Origin: Candidatus Enterocola intestinipullorum
GTDB taxonomy: Bacteria; Bacteroidota; Bacteroidia; Bacteroidales; Paludibacteraceae
Assembly (NCBI GenBank): GCA_017694565.1
Contig: JADIMR010000013.1
Location: 1-35,135, forward strand
Reading direction: 5' to 3'
Length of the DNA stretch: 35,135 nucleotides
The notes under the pieces were generated by a model. It was given only the letters and a program-made list of their open reading frames with translations, made no database searches and had not been told where the DNA came from. The translations under genes were made by a program, and so were the position numbers. Positions 26,994-35,135 of this stretch are shown here, piece by piece; the stretch's first letter is position 1; each line of letters opens with the position of its first letter.

Positions 26994-28040
26994 TTACTCC
27001 GCCAACGCCTGCATTATTTTCTCCTCAATTTCGGCAGCAAGTTCCGGATTGTCGGCCAATACTTTCTTGGCGGCATCGCGGCCTTGCGCCAATTTGGTAT
27101 CGCCGTAACTGAACCATGACCCGCTCTTCTTGATTATGCCTTTGTCCACTCCCAAATCGACCAACTCGCCCGTATGGGAAATGCCTTCACCGAACATAAG
27201 GTCGAATTCCGCTTTACGGAACGGCGGTGCCACTTTGTTCTTGATTACTTTCACGCGGGTTTCGTAACCGATGATGTTGTCTCCGTCCTTGATGGCGGAT
27301 GTCCGTCTTATGTCCAAACGCACCGACGCATAGAATTTCAGGGCGTTTCCACCGGTAGTGGTTTCAGGATTGCCGAACATCACTCCTATTTTGTCGCGCA
27401 GCTGGTTTATGAAAATACAGGTGGTATTGGTTTTGTTGATGTTGGCCGTGAGTTTGCGCAAGGCTTGCGACATAAGACGGGCTTGCAGCCCCATCTTGGA
27501 ATCGCCCATTTCGCCCTCTATCTCGGCTTTCGGAGTCAATGCGGCCACGGAGTCTATCACTATTATGTCTATGGCCGACGAACGTATGAGTTGGTCGGCG
27601 ATTTCAAGCGCTTGTTCGCCATTGTCAGGCTGGGATATGAGCAGGTTTTCCACATCCACTCCTAATTTCTGGGCATAAAACCGGTCAAAGGCATGTTCCG
27701 CGTCTATTATGGCCGCTATGCCGCCGCTTTTTTGGGCTTCCGCTATGGCATGGATTGCCAATGTGGTTTTACCCGAAGACTCCGGACCATATATCTCGAT
27801 TACTCGGCCACGGGGATATCCGCCCACGCCCAACGCGGCATTCAATCCGATGGAACCGGTGGGAATAACGGGCACATCCATCACATGATTGTCCCCCATC
27901 TTCATGATGGTGCCTTTGCCGTAATCCTTTTCGATTTTGTCCATTGCCAATTGCAATGCCTTCAACTTCTCGGCAGAAGGTTTCACGGCAGCCTGTTTAT
28001 TTTCTGTTTCTTTAAAATCCTTAGTTTCTTCTGTTGCCAT
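26994..28040 (-). CDS. recA: Recombinase RecA
   Basis: [42 protein letters not shown]...[39 protein letters not shown]. Confidence 0.99.
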   Translation of the reverse strand: MATEETKDFKETENKQAAVKPSAEKLKALQLAMDKIEKDYGKGTIMKMGDNHVMDVPVIPTGSIGLNAALGVGGYPRGRVIEIYGPESSGKTTLAIHAIAEAQKSGGIAAIIDAEHAFDRFYAQKLGVDVENLLISQPDNGEQALEIADQLIRSSAIDIIVIDSVAALTPKAEIEGEMGDSKMGLQARLMSQALRKLTANINKTNTTCIFINQLRDKIGVMFGNPETTTGGNALKFYASVRLDIRRTSAIKDGDNIIGYETRVKVIKNKVAPPFRKAEFDLMFGEGISHTGELVDLGVDKGIIKKSGSWFSYGDTKLAQGRDAAKKVLADNPELAAEIEEKIMQALAE

Positions 28041-28128
28041 AATTAATTGTAAATAAAATGATTAGTTAACTAATAAAAAGAATCGGATAAGATGGTTTCA
28101 AATGTTTTTACGAATCCTCCACAAACAA

Positions 28129-28136
28129 CAAAGGTA
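28129..28136 (-). promoter_or_regulatory. -7 box TACCTTTG upstream of recA
   Basis: Match to TAnnTTTG about 90 nt before the recA ATG; -33 element unclear. Confidence 0.55.
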
Positions 28137-28227
28137 GAAAAAATTTTTTCACAAGCCTAAAATTGCAACCATCGAATCTTGGCGGCATGGCGTTTCATAG
28201 AACTTCTCAAGCATCTGCGCAAAAAAA

Positions 28228-28259
28228 ATCCCGCCAAGGGCGAAATTCCAAGGCGGGAC
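28228..28259 (-). terminator. Terminator downstream of ferritin gene
   Basis: GTCCCGCC...GGCGGGATTTTTTTT on the minus strand. Confidence 0.8.
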
Positions 28260-28282
28260 CATGTATGCCGTAAAATCCGGTA

Positions 28283-28807
28283 TCATTCTGCGGATGAAGA
28301 GAGCGGTGACGCTTGCGTATATGTACGCGCACCGAGTTCCTTGTCGAGCATGTACAATCCATACCCGTTGTCTTTGATCATTTTCAGATTGTCGATAATG
28401 GTCTGGGCGTTTTCTTCTTCTTCGACCTGCTCGTCGACAAACCATTTCAACATGCTCTGCGTCGCAAAATCATTCTCGGCAGAGGCAACGGCGTACAAGT
28501 TGTTTATCAACGATGTGACTTTTTGCTCGTGGGCAAGCGTTTGTTCAAAGACATCCAAGGGAGATGCCCACTCGGAAGGAACAGCGTCGATAGGTTTCAA
28601 CAAAACCCTGCCGCCGCGCGAATTTACGTAATTGAACAGTATCTGTGCATGATCCTGCTCTTCCTTGAACTGCACCTCGAACCATGATGCCATTCCGTTG
28701 TATCCGGCCGAGTGGCAGTATGCCGACATTGACAAATACAAATAAGCGGACCACATTTCCGCATTGATTTGGGCATTTAAAGCCTCTTCCACTTTCTTGT
28801 TCAACAT
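28283..28807 (-). CDS. Ferritin (bacterial non-heme)
   Basis: MLNKKVEEALNAQINAEMWSAYLYLSMSAYCHSAGYNGMASWFEVQFKEEQDHAQILFNYVNSRGGRV. Confidence 0.95.
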   Translation of the reverse strand: MLNKKVEEALNAQINAEMWSAYLYLSMSAYCHSAGYNGMASWFEVQFKEEQDHAQILFNYVNSRGGRVLLKPIDAVPSEWASPLDVFEQTLAHEQKVTSLINNLYAVASAENDFATQSMLKWFVDEQVEEEENAQTIIDNLKMIKDNGYGLYMLDKELGARTYTQASPLSSSAE

Positions 28808-28840
28808 GACCAATATGTTTAATCGTTTGTATTGGATACG

Positions 28841-28873
28841 ACAAGGGCTTGGACAATTCTTCCAAGCCCTTGT
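28841..28873 (-). terminator. Terminator-like hairpin downstream of ilvC
   Basis: ACAAGGGCTTGGA-caattct-TCCAAGCCCTTGT, 13-bp perfect stem. Confidence 0.75.
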
Positions 28874-28887
28874 TGCGATATTCGATA

Positions 28888-29931
28888 TTAATTGTTTTCA
28901 GGACGCAAGGTACGTACTACCGCGCCGGCACGCCACATCTCGCTTTCGCGGAGTTGGCGAAGCTCTTCGTTCAACTTTTCACGATAATCGGGTTGCGAAT
29001 TGGTATCGATGGAACGTTGCGCTTCATTGCCTACTTCAACTTCGTGATACAATTTCTCGAACACGGGTTTTACGGCATCGTGGAACGGACCCATCCAGTC
29101 CAATGCACCGCGCTGTGCCGTGGTGGAGCAGTTTGCATACATCCAGTCCATGCCTTTTTCAGCAAACAAGGGCATCAGCGACTGGGTAAGCTCCTCTACG
29201 GTTTCGTTGAACGCCTCGGAGGGTTCGTGTCCGTGTTCGCGCAAAGTCTCGTACTGGGCAAGCAACAAACCTTGGATTGCACCCATGAGCGTTCCGCGTT
29301 CGCCGGTAAGATCCGAATAAACCTCTTTCTTGAACGTGGTTTCAAACAAATAACCCGAACCTACGCCTATACCGAGCGCGATGGTACGGTCGAAAGCCTT
29401 GCCGGTCGCGTCTTGGTAAATAGCGTAAGAAGAGTTCAAACCTCTGCCTTGCAAGAACATGCGACGCAAGGAAGTACCCGAACCTTTGGGCGCGATCATT
29501 ATTACATCGATGTCCTTGGGAGGTATGATATGCGTGCGTTCCTTATAAGTAATTGCAAAACCGTGTGAGAAATAAAGGGCTTTGCCGGCTGTCAAATAAG
29601 GTTTGATACGGGGCCAAACCTCGATTTGGGCAGCATCCGAAAGAAGATATTGTATAATCGTCGCACGTTGGCAAGCTTCTTCGATTTCGAACAATGTTTC
29701 ACCGGGAACCCAACCGTCAGCAACGGCTTTGTCCCATGTTTTACCTTTACGTTGACCTACAATTACGTTGAATCCGTTGTCACGGAGATTGAGAGATTGT
29801 CCGGGACCTTGAACTCCGTAACCTATGACGGCTATGGTTTCATTTTTGAGAACCTCGCGGGCTTTCTCCAAAGGAAATTCTTCGCGGGTAACCACATTTT
29901 CGATTACGCCGCCAAAATTCATCTGTGCCAT
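28888..29931 (-). CDS. ilvC: Ketol-acid reductoisomerase
   Basis: TIAVIGYGVQGPGQSLNLRDNGFNVIVGQRKG...PKGSGTSLRRMFLQGRGLNSSYAIYQD...DLTGERGTLMGAIQG. Confidence 0.97.
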   Translation of the reverse strand: MAQMNFGGVIENVVTREEFPLEKAREVLKNETIAVIGYGVQGPGQSLNLRDNGFNVIVGQRKGKTWDKAVADGWVPGETLFEIEEACQRATIIQYLLSDAAQIEVWPRIKPYLTAGKALYFSHGFAITYKERTHIIPPKDIDVIMIAPKGSGTSLRRMFLQGRGLNSSYAIYQDATGKAFDRTIALGIGVGSGYLFETTFKKEVYSDLTGERGTLMGAIQGLLLAQYETLREHGHEPSEAFNETVEELTQSLMPLFAEKGMDWMYANCSTTAQRGALDWMGPFHDAVKPVFEKLYHEVEVGNEAQRSIDTNSQPDYREKLNEELRQLRESEMWRAGAVVRTLRPENN

Positions 29932-29972
29932 AATAAATATGATTAAAAGCTTGTTGTTTTATATTTTGATTG

Positions 29973-29980
29973 CAAATGTA
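29973..29980 (-). promoter_or_regulatory. -7 box TACATTTG upstream of ilvC
   Basis: Match to TAnnTTTG about 45 nt before the ilvC ATG. Confidence 0.5.
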
Positions 29981-30045
29981 ATGTTTTCAGCAAGAAATGC
30001 GGAAACCATTGCATTGAAAAATTAACATGCACGCGCTAAATTTTC

Positions 30046-30789
30046 CTAAACAGGACGTATGCCGTCTTCTTTTTCCCATTGGATGAGGGAGCGGCACAGT
30101 GCCTTGCCGTTTTCGTCGCACAGTTCGAAATGGCTTTCCTGCATGGAATCGAGCAGGCACACATTCACTAACTGCCCGTATCTGGCTTCCCGCAAATAGT
30201 TGATGTCGAACCTTTTCACCCGTAAATTTTCAAGTTTTTCCAACGGCAGCACGTCCACCATCCATTCCGTGTACTTCATGCTGTTGGTGTGCTTGTTGAA
30301 ATCGAGGTCGCTGTAACGCACGCGGTGCTGCGAAACGCATTCGCATCCGGCCTCGGCAATCTTCACGGGTTTTTCCATGTCGATAGTTTCACCCGTTGCG
30401 AATTTTTGCCAGTCGGCAAAACGCGACAAGTTCACGGGGCGGCGGCTGTTTATGTCAATGACGGCCCATTGCGTACATGCGAATCCTATAATCCTGTCCT
30501 TGTCGTCATACAAGCGGAAATTACGTGCCGTGAACATTGTTCCGAAATCCTCGATCCATGTTTCCACTTTCAGGCTGTCGTACATTTTCGGATATTCCAG
30601 CATCTGCATGGCGAAGCGGGACACCACCCAGCCGCATCCTAACTTCAACAAGTCGTCCGGACCGAAATGGTTCCGCAGCGCATCCTCTCCTGCCGTATTC
30701 AAAAATAACGATCCGAGGGCGGACAATGTTATGCGTTCGTTGAAATCGGTCTCTTGGGGCAATACCCTATGGTTATATACGTTGTTCAT
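30046..30789 (-). CDS. Acyl-ACP thioesterase (FatA/FatB-like double hotdog)
   Basis: Hotdog-fold pattern VVSRFAMQMLEYPKMYDSLKVETWIEDFGTMFTARNFRLYDDKDRIIGFACTQWAVIDINSRRPVNL...VRYSDLDFNKHTNSMKYTEWMVD. Confidence 0.9.
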   Translation of the reverse strand: MNNVYNHRVLPQETDFNERITLSALGSLFLNTAGEDALRNHFGPDDLLKLGCGWVVSRFAMQMLEYPKMYDSLKVETWIEDFGTMFTARNFRLYDDKDRIIGFACTQWAVIDINSRRPVNLSRFADWQKFATGETIDMEKPVKIAEAGCECVSQHRVRYSDLDFNKHTNSMKYTEWMVDVLPLEKLENLRVKRFDINYLREARYGQLVNVCLLDSMQESHFELCDENGKALCRSLIQWEKEDGIRPV

Positions 30790-30929
30790 TGTTCAGGTTT
30801 CAGATTACAGGTTACAGATGTCGGTAGAAACGACATGCACATCGTCTCTGCCAATAATAGCATTGTGTTGCAGAAAGCTCCTCTTAGCGTTTGCACTACG
30901 TTCAAGGTAGTCCGCCCCCCTTTGGGGCT

Positions 30930-30951
30930 GTGAATTGCCTATGCAATTCAC
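30930..30951. repeat. Hairpin GTGAATTGC-ctat-GCAATTCAC
   Basis: 9-bp perfect stem in the ilvN-thioesterase gap. Confidence 0.75.
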
Positions 30952-30981
30952 GGGGGATAAGACAATGGCAAACGCGATGCG

Positions 30982-31012
30982 CAGCACATTGACACTGCGT
31001 GTCAATGTGCTG
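30982..31012. repeat. Hairpin CAGCACATTGACA-ctgcg-TGTCAATGTGCTG overlapping the ilvN stop codon
   Basis: 13-bp perfect stem, 5-nt loop. Confidence 0.85.
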
Positions 31013-31553
31013 CTGCTTTGCGTTTGGCTTCCATTTTGGCAAGCATGTCGCTCAGCCTCTCTACTTTGCCTCTCGTAATCGCTACCCGTCCCGACCTTAT
31101 GAATTGCAAAACCCCGATTCTGGATTGCAACTCGTCGAACATGGCCTGGGTTTCCTTGTAAAGTCCGGTTTTTTCCAAAACAACGCAATTTTCCAGTATC
31201 TCCAAAACCCTGGCATCGTATTTGCGTATTATTCCCTCGATTCCGCCCATTGCCAAAACCTTGTCGGTCGCAAGTTTGTACAAGGCTATTTCCTGGAACA
31301 CCAAATCCTCGTCTGTATTGTAATAGGCTTTCAGCACATCCACACCCTTGTCTATCTGCCTCACCACTTTTTCCATGGTATCCTTGTCGCTGAACACGGT
31401 AATAGTGAACTTATGTATTCCAGCAATGGCCGACGGGGACACCGAGAGGGTCTCGATGTTAATCCTGCGGCGGGTGAATACCGTCGTTACCTGATTGAGC
31501 AGGCCCGGCGTGTTTTCCGAAAAGACGGTTACAGTATATAATGTGTTTTCCAT
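31002..31553 (-). CDS. ilvN: Acetolactate synthase small subunit (M at 31553; ORF opens at 31589)
   Basis: MENTLYTVTVFSENTPGLLNQVTTVFTRRRINIETLSVSPSAIAGIHKFTITV (ACT domain). Confidence 0.94.
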   Translation of the reverse strand: MENTLYTVTVFSENTPGLLNQVTTVFTRRRINIETLSVSPSAIAGIHKFTITVFSDKDTMEKVVRQIDKGVDVLKAYYNTDEDLVFQEIALYKLATDKVLAMGGIEGIIRKYDARVLEILENCVVLEKTGLYKETQAMFDELQSRIGVLQFIRSGRVAITRGKVERLSDMLAKMEAKRKAAAH

Positions 31554-31585
31554 ATCTTTTGCTTTTTTCATCGATTGGTTAATTG

Positions 31586-33298
31586 TCAATTATCCCGCAA
31601 ACCCAAACCTATAAGGATGTCGGTTACTTTGCCGCCGGCAGGCACCATGGGGTAAACCATGCCGTCTTCCTCGGTATTGACTACAAGGACGTAAGGTTTG
31701 TCGTCTTTCAACATGTCGGCAACCGCAGCGTCCAATTCATCGCGGACGTTTACAGTACGGGACGGTATCCCGTAAGCTTTTGCAATCATTTCGAAATCGG
31801 GATTGATCATGGGCGTGTACGAATAGCGTTTGTTGTAAAACAACTCCTGCCACTGGCGTACCATGCCGAGATAACTGTTGTTCAGTATGATGATTTTCAC
31901 ACCTGCCTGTTCCTGCATTATCACGCCCAATTCCTGTTCCGTCATCTGGAATCCTCCATCTCCGCAGAACAGGCAGACAGTACGGTCGGGTGCCGCGATT
32001 TTCGCTCCTATGGCCGCCGGTATGCCGAAGCCCATAGTACCCGAACCTCCGGACGTAACCACGCTGCGTGGCCGCTTGAAACGGAAATAGCGGATTGCAG
32101 CCATCTGGTTCTGCCCCACGTCGGTAACAAGGACGGCTTCGCCGCCCGTGGCATCGGAAACCTTGCGCACGACTTCGGGCATTGTAATGTCGCGGCTTTC
32201 ATCAGGATGAAGGTCGGCTTCTATTACGGTTCTGAACTCCTCTTCGGCTGACGGCTTGAAACTGTCTATCCATTCCTTGTGCCCGCGTTGTTTCAGAAGT
32301 TCCGTAACCATGGGAAGCGTAACTTTCACGTCTCCCGCAACGGCAACATCCGACTTCACGTTTTTGTTTATCTCTGCCGGGTCTATTTCGAAATGGATTA
32401 TCTTGGCCTGCCTTGCATAATGGTTCAAGTCGCCGGTTATGCGGTTGTCGAAACGCATTCCCACGGCAATCAGCACATCGCATTCGTTGGTTTTGCGGTT
32501 GGGTGCAATGTTGCCGTGCATTCCGAGCATCCCCATGTTGAGGGGATGGTCAGTGGGCATTGCGGATTCGCCCATCATGGTCCATGCGGCAGGCAGACCG
32601 GCCTTTTCTATCATGTCGAGCAATTCCTTCTCGGCCCGGGCGATGGTTACTCCGTGTCCTACGAGGACAAGCGGTTTTTCCGCATTGTTTATCATTTCGG
32701 CAGCGGCAGCCACGGCTTCTTCGTCCGGATCGGGTACTGGCACGTAACTGCGTATGAAATCGCATGTACATGGTTCATATTCCATCATCTCGTTCTGCGC
32801 GTTGATGGTAAAGTCCAAAACCACAGGCCCGGGGCGGCCGCTTTTCGCTATGTAGAAAGCCCTCGCCACTGCCCAAGGCACGTCTTGCGCGCTTCTTATT
32901 TGATAGCTCCATTTGGTAATAGGCTGCGTAACGCCTACGAGGTCGGTTTCTTGGAAAGCATCCGTCCCGAGCAACGAAGTCGACACCTGTCCCGCAATTA
33001 CAACCATCGGACGGCTGTCCATCATCGCATCGGCAATCCCCGTAATGGCATTGGTCGCTCCGGGACCCGATGTAATCAACACTACGCCGGGTTTGCCCGA
33101 TATGTCGGCATAACCTTCGGCAGCATGGGTCGCGCCTTGCTCGTGCCGCACCAAAATATGCCGTATCCTGTCTTTGTAATCATACAACGCATCGAAAGCG
33201 GGAATTATCTGTCCTCCGGGATATCCGAAGATGACATCCACGTTTTCGTGGAGCAACGACTCCATCAATGCGTATGAACCTTTCATCGTCTTGCTCAT
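31586..33298 (-). CDS. ilvB: Acetolactate synthase large subunit
   Basis: GYPGGQIIPAFDALYDYKDRIRHILVRHEQGATHAAEGYADISGKPGVVLITSGPGATNAITGIADAMMDSRPMVVIAGQV; TPP motif GDGGFQMTEQELGVIMQE...IILNNSYLGMVRQWQ. Confidence 0.98.
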   Translation of the reverse strand: MSKTMKGSYALMESLLHENVDVIFGYPGGQIIPAFDALYDYKDRIRHILVRHEQGATHAAEGYADISGKPGVVLITSGPGATNAITGIADAMMDSRPMVVIAGQVSTSLLGTDAFQETDLVGVTQPITKWSYQIRSAQDVPWAVARAFYIAKSGRPGPVVLDFTINAQNEMMEYEPCTCDFIRSYVPVPDPDEEAVAAAAEMINNAEKPLVLVGHGVTIARAEKELLDMIEKAGLPAAWTMMGESAMPTDHPLNMGMLGMHGNIAPNRKTNECDVLIAVGMRFDNRITGDLNHYARQAKIIHFEIDPAEINKNVKSDVAVAGDVKVTLPMVTELLKQRGHKEWIDSFKPSAEEEFRTVIEADLHPDESRDITMPEVVRKVSDATGGEAVLVTDVGQNQMAAIRYFRFKRPRSVVTSGGSGTMGFGIPAAIGAKIAAPDRTVCLFCGDGGFQMTEQELGVIMQEQAGVKIIILNNSYLGMVRQWQELFYNKRYSYTPMINPDFEMIAKAYGIPSRTVNVRDELDAAVADMLKDDKPYVLVVNTEEDGMVYPMVPAGGKVTDILIGLGLRDN

Positions 33299-33304
33299 AG
33301 CTCT

Positions 33305-33742
33305 CTATTTTGTAAACAATATTTTCTTTTTAAGTACGAAATTCCACACCGAGACAATAACTGTCGTAATCAGCTTCGATATGCGGTAATCAATCGAACA
33401 AATATCCGTAAACAACCACATGAACCCCAAACTCAGGGCAATGCCGGTCAAAGCGATGATCCCGAACACTAAAAACTCCCCTGTTTTGTTGGCAACCCTG
33501 CGTTCGTCGAATATCCACACCACGCTCATGAAATACGTAATCAACAATCCGACGCAAAATCCGCAGGCCGTGGACAACAAGTAAGGAAATCCCGCAAGTT
33601 CCGTCAGCAGCAAAACGGTGGCATAATCGAAAACGAATGCCGTACCGCCCGAAATGACATAACGCAAGAATTGCACGGCGGCATCCGCCCGGGGCTGCCG
33701 TCCGAAAACCGTGCGCAAGATGTCATGTATGCGGCTTGCCAT
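33305..33742 (-). CDS. GtrA-family membrane protein
   Basis: AAVQFLRYVISGGTAFVFDYATVLLLTELAGFPYLLSTACGFCVGLLITYFMSVVWIFDERR; four TM-like segments. Confidence 0.9.
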   Translation of the reverse strand: MASRIHDILRTVFGRQPRADAAVQFLRYVISGGTAFVFDYATVLLLTELAGFPYLLSTACGFCVGLLITYFMSVVWIFDERRVANKTGEFLVFGIIALTGIALSLGFMWLFTDICSIDYRISKLITTVIVSVWNFVLKKKILFTK

Positions 33743-33760
33743 TTTCCCGTCGTGAACCGG

Positions 33761-34498
33761 TCAGAACAACTTCGACTTCATCAAATGCCACTTGCACAAG
33801 CGGTAAACGGCACTTACCCTCAACACGCCCAATCCGTAAATACTGCTTCTTTTAAGATTTATGGACGACGCATCGTCGAAATATTTTGTCGGACAGGTAA
33901 TCTCCCCTATCTCGTAACCTGCATAAAAAATCTGGGCGAGCATTTCATTGTCGAAAATGAAATCATCGGAATCCACGTTGTATTTTATATTCCTCAACAC
34001 TTCCGCAGAGAAAGCCCTGTACCCGGTATGGTATTCCGACAATTTCTGGCGCAGAAGCATGTTCTGGACCAATGTCAGGCAACGGTTCGCCACATATTTT
34101 ATCAAAGGCATACCGCCTTTCAATGCGCCCTTGCCAAGGATTCTCGATGCCAATACCACGGGATAAACGCCTTCCGCGATTACGTAAACCATCGAGTGGA
34201 TCAACTTGGGAGTATACTGGTAATCGGGATGCAACATGACCACGATGTCCGCACCGAGTTCCAAAGCCCTGTTGTAGCAGGTTTTTTGGTTGCCACCATA
34301 GCCTTTGTTACGTTCGTGCACCAATATTTCCTCTATACCGAGTTCCTTGGCTTTTTGTATCGTGTTGTCGCGGCTGCAATCATCGGTCAGTATCACTATG
34401 TCCACGATGTCCCTCGGAATTTCCGCGTAGGTTTTTTCCAACGTCTTTTCGGCATTGTAAGCGGGCATCACGACCGCCACTTTCTTTCCGTTTACCAT
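33761..34498 (-). CDS. Glycosyltransferase family 2 (polyprenyl-phosphate sugar synthase-like)
   Basis: KVAVVMPAYNAEKTLEKTYAEIPRDIVDIVILTDDCSRDNTIQKAKELG...GADIVVMLHPDYQYTPKLI. Confidence 0.93.
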   Translation of the reverse strand: MVNGKKVAVVMPAYNAEKTLEKTYAEIPRDIVDIVILTDDCSRDNTIQKAKELGIEEILVHERNKGYGGNQKTCYNRALELGADIVVMLHPDYQYTPKLIHSMVYVIAEGVYPVVLASRILGKGALKGGMPLIKYVANRCLTLVQNMLLRQKLSEYHTGYRAFSAEVLRNIKYNVDSDDFIFDNEMLAQIFYAGYEIGEITCPTKYFDDASSINLKRSSIYGLGVLRVSAVYRLCKWHLMKSKLF

Positions 34499-34505
34499 TA
34501 TGAAT

Positions 34506-35135
34506 CTATTTTGCCGACGGCTCCCTGCGATAAAACGCGAAGCCGTTCTTTTCGTAAATCAATCCAGCATCCGGAGAATCAGCCGCTATGGACCGTCTTT
34601 GATCCTCCACGTCGTGCAAGACTATGTAGCACGGCTTGTCCAACGCGCCGCGCAGCAGGTATTCCCTGTCGTCGCAAGTGTTCCCGGGCTGCCTGTCGGA
34701 ATAAAAATAATGCGCGTAACTTTTGTAATACGGCAGGCAAATATAACAATCTTCTCCTTTTTTGCTTTCCAGAAACTCGATGACCGCGCCCTGGCTGTAT
34801 TTCTCCACTTGCGGCGCGACGAAAAGCGTAGTGGCGAACATGTACGACATTACGCCGGCCGACAATGCCGCGATGCCGTTAAAACTCCTTTTGCGCGCGA
34901 ACAATACCAAAGCCGCCACGAGACCTGTCAACAGCAACACTCCGGCAAAAGCCTCGAAGCCGTACCATGACGACTCCGCCTGCATGTTGCCGACCGCGAA
35001 TTCGTCCGCCACGTATGGTATGATAAATGATTTTATCTTGTCAAACTGCGTTACGATGGCGACGGCAGCCGCATAAACCACAGAGAAAACCGACAATAAA
35101 ACCTTGACATACATCGGCATGTCGCCCTCGTTGCG
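34506..35135 (-). CDS. C-terminal part of a multi-TM glycosyltransferase-like (ArnT/PMT-type) membrane protein, truncated by window edge
   Basis: Frame continues past the first ORF M (RNEGDMPMYVKV...) to the window end; TM segments followed by a soluble tail EFLESKKGEDCYICLPYYKSYAHYFYSDRQPG. Confidence 0.65.
   Translation of the reverse strand, partial: RNEGDMPMYVKVLLSVFSVVYAAAVAIVTQFDKIKSFIIPYVADEFAVGNMQAESSWYGFEAFAGVLLLTGLVAALVLFARKRSFNGIAALSAGVMSYMFATTLFVAPQVEKYSQGAVIEFLESKKGEDCYICLPYYKSYAHYFYSDRQPGNTCDDREYLLRGALDKPCYIVLHDVEDQRRSIAADSPDAGLIYEKNGFAFYRREPSAK

Noticed and set aside
28888-29931. Unusual KARI nucleotide-binding motif (GYGVQGPGQ instead of the GYGSQGHAH type)
   Set aside because: I recall the same motif in Bacteroides IlvC, so it appears lineage-typical rather than novel.
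30805-31188. 127-aa minus-strand ORF across the ilvN-thioesterase gap
   Set aside because: Overlaps ilvN in a different frame and spans perfect hairpins; low-plausibility protein.
32279-33277. 332-aa + strand ORF antisense to ilvB
   Set aside because: Shadow ORF of a well-recognised ilvB gene; the translation has no family signature and reflects codon bias of the true strand.

Overview
This window is chromosomal DNA that looks like it comes from a Bacteroidales/Bacteroidota bacterium. The evidence is the TAnnTTTG promoter boxes, PorP/SprF with a type-B C-terminal sorting domain, GldH, and Bacteroides-like ilv and trp operons. Most of it is dense housekeeping sequence: the 3' end of the trp operon (trpC', trpF, trpA); a type IX secretion pair (PorP/SprF-like plus a 1.2-kDa-residue-scale Ig-like type-B CTD protein of about 1214 aa); dnaG; fmt; an OmpH-like protein; lpxK; purine nucleoside phosphorylase; a ComM/YifB ATPase; psd; cdsA; ftsH; rsfS; Mrp; trmB; gldH; a PSP1/RicT-like protein; holB; an RluA-type synthase; an RlmB-type methyltransferase; recA; ferritin; ilvC; acyl-ACP thioesterase; ilvN; ilvB; GtrA; GT2; and a truncated membrane glycosyltransferase-like protein. 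The one clear accessory insertion is an AT-rich two-gene type II restriction-modification cassette (about 8.72-10.57 kb) sitting tightly between fmt and dnaG. I did not find a convincing new multi-gene system. The most interesting unexplained signal is non-coding. (i) Short 7-bp-type microrepeats (CCACTAT, GTAACCT, AGTGGTT, AATTGTCAATT-like words) lie exactly on gene starts and stops. (ii) Clusters of very short-loop perfect hairpins look REP-like. (iii) A structured stretch downstream of trpA, with its own -7-like box and a terminator, could be a small RNA. All assignments come from reading the sequence and from memory; no database search was run.
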